From assembly GCA_036785705.1 (NCBI GenBank), contig JAWUZG010000056.1, positions 19,565,535-19,629,534 on the forward strand: a stretch of DNA of 64,000 bases. Reading direction: 5' to 3'. A program made the translations under genes and the position numbers. Numbering within the stretch: the first letter of the stretch is position 1; each line of letters starts with the position of its first letter. The notes below the pieces were generated by a model. The model did no database searches, was not told the DNA's origin, and saw only the letters and a list, made by a program, of their open reading frames with translations. This document shows positions 56,301 to 64,000 of the stretch, piece after piece. Source of the DNA: Acanthornis magna (lineage: Eukaryota > Chordata > Aves > Passeriformes > Acanthizidae).

Positions 56301-59300
56301 GGCTTCTGTGGGCCATGCTCTTACTCTCTGCTATCACTCAGCTGGGGTGCAGCTTCTGGGTTTGGCCTTCTTGGGGAGAAGGGGGATGTGAGTGTAAGCC
56401 TGTCTTCTGTGGTTTGTGCCCTTGTTCCCTGCCATCACTGAGATAGATTCTAGCTGCTGGGCTTGGGGTTTTGGGGAGAAGGGGCAAGCGTGTTTAACCC
56501 TGGGTTCTGTGGGCTGTGCTCTTGCTCCCTGCCATATCTCCCCGCTGGGGCGCACGTGCTGGCTTTGGCCTTTTTGGGGAGAAGGGGCAAGTGTGTGTAA
56601 GCCTGGCTTCTGTGGGCCATGCTCTTACTCTCTGCTATCACTCAGCTGGGGTGCAGCTGCTGGGTTTGGGCTTTTTGGGGAGAAGGGGCAAGTGTGTGTA
56701 AGCCTGGCTTCTGTGGTTTGTGCCCTTGTTCCCTGCCATCAGTGAGAGAGATTCTAGCTGCTGGGCTTGGGCTTTATGGGTAGAAGGGGAAAGTGTGTGT
56801 AAGCCTGGCTTCTGTGGGCCATGCTGTTACTCCCTGCTATCACTCAGCTGGGGTGAAGCTGCTGGGTTTGGGCTTTTTGGGGAGAAGGGGCAAGTGTGTG
56901 TAAGCCTGGCTTCTGTGGGCCATGCTCTTACTCTCTGCTATCACTCAGGTGGGGTGCAGCTTCTGGGTTTGGCCTTCTTGGGGAGAAGGGGGATGTGAGT
57001 GTAAGCCTTTCTCCTGTGGTTTGTGCCCTTGTTCCCTGCCATCACTGAGATAGATTCTAGCTGCTGGGATTGGGGCTGTGGGGAGAAGGGGCAAGTGTGT
57101 GTAAGCCTGGCTTCTGTGGGCCATGCTCTTACTCCCTGCTATCACTCCGCTGGGGTGAAGCTGCTGGGTTTGGGCTTTTTGGGGAGAAGGGGGATGTAAG
57201 TGTAAGTCTGTCTTCTGTGCTTTGTGCCCTTGTTCCCTGCCATCACTGAGACAGATTCTAGCTGCTGGGATTGGGGCTGTGGGGAGAAGGGGCAAGTGTG
57301 TGTAAGCCTGTCTTCTGTGGTTTGTGCCCTTGTTCCCTGACATCACTGAGCTAGATTCTAGCTGCTGGGATTGGGGCTGTGGGGAGAAGGGGCAAGTGTG
57401 TGTAAGCCTGGGTTCTGTGGGCCATGCTCTTACTCTCTGCTATCACTCAGCTGGGGTGCAGCTGCTGGGTTTAGGCTTTTTGGGGAGAAGGGGCAAGTGT
57501 GTGTAAGCCTGGCTTCTGTGGTTTGTGCCCTTGTTCCCTGCCATCACTGAGATAGATTCTAGCTGCTGGGCTTGGGGTTTTGGGGAGAAGGGGCAAGCAT
57601 GTGTAACCCTGGGTTCTGTGGGCTGTGCTCTTGCTCCCTGCCATATCTCCCCGCTGGGGCGCACGTGCTGGCTTTGGCCTTTTTGGGGAGAAGGGGCAAG
57701 TGTGTGTAAGCCTGGCTTCTGTGGGCCATGCTCTTACTCTCTGCTATCACTCAGCTGGGGTGCAGTTTCTGGGTTTGGCCTTCTGGGGGAGAAGGGGGAT
57801 GTGAGTGTAAGCCTGTCTTCTGTGGTTTGTGCCCCTGTTCCCTGATATCACTGAGATAGATTCTAGCTGCTGGGCTTGGGCTTTTTGGGCAGAAGGGGCA
57901 AGCCAGTGTAAGCTTGGGTTCTGTGGCCTGTGCTCTTGCTCCCTGCCATATCTCCCCGCTGGGGTGCACGTGCTGGCTTTGGCCTTTTTGGGGAGAAGGG
58001 GCAAGTGTGTGTAAGCCTGGCTTCTGTGGGCCATGCTCTTACTCCCTGCTATCAGTCAGCTGGGGTGCAGCTGCTGGGTTTGGGCTTTTTGGGGAGAAGG
58101 GGCAAGTGTGTGTAAGCCTGGCTTCTGTGGTTTGTGCCCCTGTTCCCTGCCATCACTGAGCTAGATTCTAGCTGCTGGGATTGGGGCTGTGGGGAGAAGG
58201 GGCAAGTGTGTTTAAGCCTGGCTTCTGTGGGCCATGCTCTTACTCCCTGCTATCACTCAGCTGGGGTGAAGCTGCTGGGTTTGGGCTTTTTGGGGAGAAG
58301 GGGGATGTGAGTGTAAGCCTGTCTTCTGTGGTTTGTGCCCTTGTTCCCTGACATCACTGAGATAGATTCTAGCTGCTGGGCTTGGGGTTTTGGGGAGAAG
58401 GGGCAAGCGTGTGTAACCGTGGGTTCTGTGGGCTGTGCTTTTGCTCCCTGCCATATCTCCCCACTGGGGTGTATGTGCTGGCTTTGGCCTTTTTGGGGAG
58501 AAGGGGCAAGTGTGTGTAAGCCTGGCTTCTGTGGGCCATGCTCTTACTCTCTGCTATCACTCAGCTGGGGTGCAGCTTCTGGGTTTGGCCTTCTGGGGGA
58601 GAAGGGGGATGTGAGTGTAAGCCTGTCTTCTGTGGTTTGTGCCCTTGTTCCCTGACATCACTGAGATAGATTCTAGCTGCTGGGCTTGGGCTTTTTGGGC
58701 AGAAGGGGCAAGCCAGTGTAAGCCTGGGTTCTTTGGGCTGTGCTCTTGCTCCCTGCCATATCTCCCCGCTGGGGTGCACGTGCTGGCTTTGGCCTTTTTG
58801 GGGAGAAGGGGCAAGTGTGTGTAAGCCTGGCTTCTGTGGGCCATGCTCTTACTCTCTGCTATCACTCAGCTGGGGTGCAGCTGCTGGGTTTGGGCTTTTT
58901 GGGGAGAAGGGGCAAGTGTGTGTAAGCCTGGCTTCTGTGGTTTGTGCCCCTGTTCCCTGCCATCAGTGAGAGAGATTCTAGCTGCTGGGCTTGGGGTTGA
59001 GGGGAGAAGGGGTAAGCCAGTGTAAGCCTGGGTTCTTTGGGCTGTGCTCTTGCTCCCTGCCATATCTCCCCGCTGGGGTGCACGTGCTGGCTTTGGCCTT
59101 TTTGGGGAGAAGGGGCAAGTGTGTGTAAGCGTGGATTCTATGGTTTGTGCCCTTGCTCCTTGTCATCAATGAGATAGATTGTAGGTGCTGTGCTTGGGTT
59201 TTTTGGGGAGAAGGGGCAAGTGTGTGTAAGCCTGGGTTCTGTGGGCCATGCTCTTACTCACTGCTATCACTCAGCTGGGGTGCAGCTGCTGGGTTTAGGC

Positions 59301-62110
59301 TTTTTGGGGAGAAGGGGCAAGTGTGTGTAAGCCTGTCTTCTGTGGTTTGTGCCCTTGTTCCCTGCCATCAGTGAGATAGATTCTAGCTGCTGGGCTTGGG
59401 GTTTTGGGGAGAAGGGGCAAGCATGTGTAACACTGGGTTCTGTGGGCTGTGCTCTTGCTCCCTGCCATATCTCCCCGCTGGGGCGCACGTGCTGGCTTTG
59501 GCCTTTTTGGGGAGAAGGGGCAAGTGTGTGTAAGCCTGGCTTCTGTGGGCCATGCTCTTACTCTCTGCTATCACTCAGCTGGGGTGCAGCTTCTGGGTTT
59601 GGCCTTCTGGGGGAGAAGGGGGATGTGAGTGTAAGCCTGTCTTCTGTGGTTTGTGCCCTTGTTCCCTGACATCACTGAGATAGATTCTAGCTGCTGGGCT
59701 TGGGCTTTTTGGGCAGAAGGGGCAAGCCAGTGTAAGCCTGGGTTCTGTGGCATGTGCTCTTGCTCCCTGCCATATCTCCCCGCTGGGGTGCACGTGCTGG
59801 CTTTGGCCTTTTTGGGGAGAAGGGGCAAGTGTGTGTAAGCCTGGCTTCTGTGGGCCATGCTCTTACTCTCTGCTATCAGTCAGCTGGGGTGCAGCTGCTG
59901 GGTTTGGGCTTTTTGGGGAGAAGGGGCAAGTGTGTGTAAGCCTGGCTTCTGTGGTTTGTGCCCCTGTTCCCTGCCATCAGTGAGAGAGATTCTAGCTGCT
60001 GGGCTTGGGGTTGAGGGGAAAAGGGGTAAGCCAGTGTAAGCCTGGGTTCTTTGGGCTGTGCTCTTGCTCCCTGCCATATCTCCCCGCTGGGGTGCACGTG
60101 CTGGCTTTGGCCTTTTTGGGGAGAAGGGGCAAGTGTGTGTAAGCCTGGATTCTATGGTTTGTGCCCTTGCTCCTTGTCATCAATGAGATAGATTCTAGGT
60201 GCTGGGCTTGGGTTTTTTGGGGAGAAGGGGCAAGTGTGTGTAAGCCTGGCTTCTGTGGGCCATGCTCTTACTCTCTGCTATCAGTCAGCTGGGGTGCAGC
60301 TGCTGGGTTTGGCCTTCTTGGGGAGAAGGGGGATGTGAGTGTAAGCCTGTCTTCTGTGGTTTGTGCCCTTGTTCCCTGCCATCACTGAGATAAGATTCTA
60401 GCTGCTGGGCTTGGGGTTTTGGGGAGAAGGAGCAAGCGTGTGTAAGCCTGGGTTCTTTGGGCTGTGCTCTTGCTCCCTGCCATATCTCCCCGCTGGGGCG
60501 CACGTGCTGGGTTTGGGCTTTTTGGGGAGAAGGGGCAAGTGTGTGTAAGCCTGGCTTCTGTGGGCCATGCTCTTACTCTCTGCTATCACTCAGCTTGGGT
60601 GCAGCTGCTGGGTTTGGGCTTTTTGGGGAGAAGGGGCAAGTGTGTGTAAGCCTGTCTTCTGTGGTTTGTGCCCCTGTTCCCTGCCATCACAGAGAGATTC
60701 TAGCTGCTGGGCTTGGGCTTTATGGGTAGAAGGGGCAAGTGTGTGTAAGCCTGGCTTCTGTGGGCCATGCTCTTACTCTCTGCTATCACTCAGCTGGGGT
60801 GAAGCTGCTGGGTTTGGGGTTTTTGGGGAGAAGGGGGATGTGAGTGTAAGTTTGTCTTCTGTGGTTTCTGCCCTTGTTCCCTGCCATCACTGAGATAGAT
60901 TCTAGCTGCTGGGCTTGGGGTTTTGGGGAGAAGGAGCAAGCGTGTGTAAGCCTGGGTTCTTTGGGCTGTGCTCTTGCTCCCTGCCATATCTCCCCGCTGG
61001 GGTGCACGTGCTGGCTTTGGCCTTTTTGGGGAGAAGGGGCAAGTGTGTGTAAGCCTGGCTTCTGTGGGCCATGCTCTTACTCTCTGCTATCACTCAGCTG
61101 GGGTGCAGCTTCTGGGTTTGGCCTTCTTGCGGAGAAGGGGGATGTGAGTGTAAGCCTTTCTCCTGTGGTTTGTGCCCTTGTTCCCTGCCATCACTGAGAT
61201 AGATTCTAGCTGCTGGGATTGGGGCTGTGGGGAGAAGGGGCAAGTGTGTGTAAGCCTGGCTTCTGTGGGCCATGCTCTTAGTCTCTGCTATCACTCAGCT
61301 GGGGTGCACGTGCTGGCTTTGGGCTTTTTGGGGAGAAGGGGCAAGTGTGTGTAAGCCTGTCTTCTGTGGTTTGTGCCCTTGTTCCCTGCCATCACTGAGA
61401 CAGATTCTAGCTGCTGGGCTTGGGGTTGTGGGGAAAGGGGCAAGCGAGTGTAAGCCTGTCTTCTGTGGTCTGTGCCCTTGTTCCCTGCCATTACTGAAAC
61501 AGATTGTAGCTGCTGGGCTTGGGCTTTTTGGGGCGAGGGGTCAAGCGTGTGTAAGGTTGGCTTTTGTGGGCTCTGCTCTTGCTCCCTGCTGTCCCTCAGC
61601 TTGGGTGCAGCTGCTGGGTTTGCCCTTTTTGGGGAGAAGGGTCAAGTGTGTGTATGGCTGGATTCTGTGCGTTCTGCTGTTGCTACCTGGCAACAGTCAG
61701 CTGGGGTGCACGTGCTGGGTTTGGCCTTTTTGGGGAGAAGGGGCCAGTGTGCCTAAGCTGGACTTCTCTGGGCTCTGCTCTTGCTCTGTGCCATCACTCA
61801 GAAGGATTCTAGGTACTGGGTTTGGCCTTTTTGGGGAGAAGGGGGATGTGACTCTAAGGCTGGGTTCTGCGGGCTGTTGTCTTGCTCCCTGCCATCATTC
61901 AGTTGTTGTCCAGCTGCTGGGTTTGGTGTTTTTGGGGAGAAAGGTGAATGCATGTGTTCGCCTGGCTTTTGTGGCCTGTGGTCTTGCTCCCTGCTATTAG
62001 TCATCCAGAGTGCTGTTGCTGTGTTTGGCCCTTTTGGAGAGAAGGGGGAAGTGTGTGTAAGCCTGGCTTCTGTGGGCTGTGGCCTTGCTAACTGTTTTAG
62101 TCAGCTTGAG
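41400..62110. repeat. 101-bp G-rich minisatellite array, about 200 units
   Basis: The unit runs, in order, gcttctgtgggc, ctctgctatcactcag, ctggggtgcagctgctggg, tttttggggagaagggg and caagtgtgtgtaagcctg, totalling 101 bp (for example successive aagcctggct at 42541 and 42642). Three monomer types are evident: one with tatctccccgctgggg, one with tatcactcagctgggg and one with catcactgagatagattc. They often follow each other in a fixed order, giving a 303-304-bp trimer. Units at the left (41.4-42.3 kb) and right (61.4-62.1 kb) edges are more diverged than the centre. Open frames of 60-242 codons on both strands exist because of the repeat and are not called as genes. Confidence 0.97.
44075..48850. 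repeat. Long-range duplications inside the 101-bp array
   Basis: Blocks repeat at multiples of the unit: the segment from about 44075 recurs at 45694 (1619 bp, 16 units) and again at 48627 (2933 bp, 29 units). Separately, about 46605-47431 recurs at about 51560-52386 with a 4955-bp offset (49 units). Shared rare variants (for example ccttgtcatcaatgagatag) mark the copies. The array has therefore grown by duplicating multi-kilobase blocks. Confidence 0.85.
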
Positions 62111-63645
62111 TGTAGGTGGTGGCTTTGTTCTTAGTGCATGTATTCCTTTCTTTTATCCTGATATGCCTCATTAGTGGTTTTCCCTTTATGTCATGTTAGC
62201 AGTTGGACTTTCAGTGTGAACTGTGACTTGGGTATCTTTACTGAGCCTTTTTTTGTTGTAGCTTTTATACGTGGTTTTTGTTTTCATTAATAAAAGTCAT
62301 GTGAGTGAGCCATTAACTACCTGAGTATATCGCTGTTTTGTGCTACAGTGTGTGGCTACTTTTGTTTGTTATTTGTCCTGCGTGTAGTAGTATACATGGG
62401 CCTTGGCTGGGCTGGTAGTTTTATTCCTGAGTCTGTCCTTTTGTCCTTGGGGTTGCTTTGCAGGTCTGCTGTATTGTCTTCCCTCTCTGCATGTTGCTTA
62501 AAGCACTGTCAGTGACTTCTATACCTTCAGGGACTCAAGTACTTTTGCTTTTAGCACCTAGATGGAGCCTATGTGGCTTCAGCGGGCCACGTGCTGTGGA
62601 TGTTGTCCTCTCATCTAATGGTGTAAAGTTCTGCTTAGGCCACTTGCCCTTGAGTGCCTTGTTGGTCACGTGGGCTGTGTTGCTCCTTTAATAGTTTGCG
62701 TCTGCTGCTCAGTGTACTGTGTGAAAGACTATCTGTGCTCCTGCCTTATTGACTACTTGACCCTGTGCCCTGAAGTCCATTTTAGTTGCTGCACTACTCT
62801 TCTTTTTTATCTTATTCTTCCTAGCCTGGAGTATGCACCCTGGGCAGTAATAGGAGGGCTCAGTCTGCCTGTGGTGTCCTGTTGTGATATGTCATATCTG
62901 GGCTCTGGGGAGGTGCTCGGCTGTCTCTCTGGGATGGCTGTGATTGACCTGCGGGGCCCTCTTTTACCCTTGGAAGTCACTTCCCTCTTCCGAATGCCTT
63001 TGTTTTATTTTTCGTGCTAGCTGTAACGGTGTGTTTGAGCGGTGAAGTGGCATCGGAAGGCTCACCGGCAAGATTAATTTCTTACTTGCCTTCTTGGTGA
63101 TCCTAGCCATCAAGGACCTTATATTTGTTCCGATCTGGCACGTGTGTTGGGTGGGATGTGGGTTCCGAGCAGTTTTTCTTACCTCCCCGAGCAGCACCTC
63201 GTTTCCCGTTCCATTTGCGTGCCGCGCGTCCTCCTATCGTCCGACGGTAGGAGGCACAGGAGTCTTCTGGGTCTCGGCTGCCTTCTGTCTGCACTCGGCG
63301 GTTGAACCTCCACTGGTGTCTTTCTGGCCAGAAGGCCCCTGTGGTATTCATGGGGATATATTAATTACTGTTTCTATTGCATCAGCTTCATGTCTATTTA
63401 TTGCCATTTCTCCACATTGAAGGTTTTCTCTGAAGTAATTTGGTCTCAGAAGCAAGAGCCATTTAGTGCGGCTCCTACTCGACCCTGCCTTTTTACAGCA
63501 CATGTATTTTTTGGCTCCCGTTTTTTCGCTTCTCGTTGTCATCTGCAGTTTGCCCCTTATCGTGTGGTTCTTGTGGGTGGGTATTGTCAGTAGTTGACAT
63601 ATCGGTAGCTGGGGTCTCGTTATTCCCAGTAAAACTGTAAACATT
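62111..63645. other. No gene recognised
   Basis: Single-copy-like sequence, T-rich on the plus strand, with short open frames (up to 116 codons at 62670-63020, Cys/Leu-rich) that show no recognisable domain. The part around 63.17-63.32 kb is moderately CpG-rich. An AATAAA lies at about 62289. Nothing supports a gene call. Confidence 0.5.
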
Positions 63646-64000
63646 TTCAAGTAGTTGTATTTATTTTTTCAGCACTGTATCTAGATTCAGTTAACAACAG
63701 CAGTCAAGGCATCAGTTCATGTTACATGCCTATGTCTTTATAAGAGCAGTAGTTTTGTGTAAGAGTACAAACCACACCTGTCACGCCCATTTTAGTATTT
63801 GTGCCAAGCTGCCATTAAAATACAGCTTTATCATCCCAGTTCTATTTGTTCTTTCAGCACTGTATCTAGATTCATTCAGTAACAGAAGTCTAAGCATTAG
63901 TTATTGGTACACACCTATATCTTTATACCACTTCTCCTTCCGTCTAAGAGTACAACCCACGCATGTGACGTCCATCTTAACATTTGTGCAAAAGTTACCG
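63646..64000. repeat. 185-bp tandem repeat, two copies, running off the window
   Basis: The motif ttcagcactgtatctagattca occurs at about 63669 and 63854. It is followed in both copies, in the same order, by cagt-aacag-agtc, tatatcttta/tatgtcttta, taagagtacaa-cca-c and atttgtgc. The second copy is cut by the window end, so more copies may lie beyond. Confidence 0.85.

Noticed and set aside
41400..62110. CRISPR array
   Set aside because: Units are contiguous 101-bp tandem copies without unique spacers, in a vertebrate genome with no cas genes.
41386..62134. Cys/Trp-rich frames (up to 242 codons at 61272-62000) in the 101-bp array
   Set aside because: 101 is not a multiple of three. Frames exist on both strands because the unit lacks certain stops; no signal, start context or family supports a gene.

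Overview
The window reads as a vertebrate, almost certainly avian, nuclear genome. Evidence: spliced exons of a conserved animal gene with GT-AG introns, an alpharetrovirus-like endogenous provirus, GC-rich LTR remnants of a type I associate with birds, a CpG island and large tandem arrays. No bacterial gene organisation, tRNA, rRNA or CRISPR was seen. The species cannot be fixed from the sequence alone.

Layout. 1-2747 (+): the last three coding exons of an IQGAP gene, best matching IQGAP1, followed by a probable long 3' UTR to about 5.1 kb. 5.16-8.4 kb: LTR remnants, an inverted copy of a dispersed repeat, and a 200-bp GC-rich tandem duplication with promoter-like motifs. 8.45-10.38 kb: repeat block A (GC-rich part, TA/TG microsatellite, LTR fragment, AT-rich part). 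10.38-30.0 kb: a large C-rich satellite with about 0.70-0.87-kb units in nested higher-order repeats (5.72 kb twice, then 2.44 kb about three times), decaying to about 31.0 kb. 31.17-31.62 kb: a CpG-rich, minus-strand, gene-like unit (two CCAAT boxes, TATA box, 92-codon ORF, AATAAA). 31.67-33.23 kb: a 30-bp minisatellite, then a very GC-rich 25-bp/180-bp minisatellite. 33.32-40.05 kb: repeat block B, a direct copy of block A, split by a complete two-LTR provirus at 34299-39557 on the minus strand. 40.05-41.4 kb: LTR remnants and a microsatellite. 41.4-62.1 kb: a 101-bp G-rich minisatellite of roughly 200 units with a trimeric higher-order pattern. 62.1-63.65 kb: no recognised gene. 63.65-64.0 kb: two copies of a 185-bp tandem repeat running off the window.

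Only the IQGAP exons are confidently a working host gene. The provirus has gag-leader and env remnants but no recognisable pol. Its LTRs differ at only 5 of about 505 positions, so it probably moved recently as a defective element using proteins supplied in trans. The most unusual points are this non-autonomous provirus with a 2-kb non-coding centre, the nested satellite bracketed by direct repeats, the compact CpG-island unit, and the G-run-dense 101-bp array. Most open reading frames over 60 codons here are by-products of tandem repeats.
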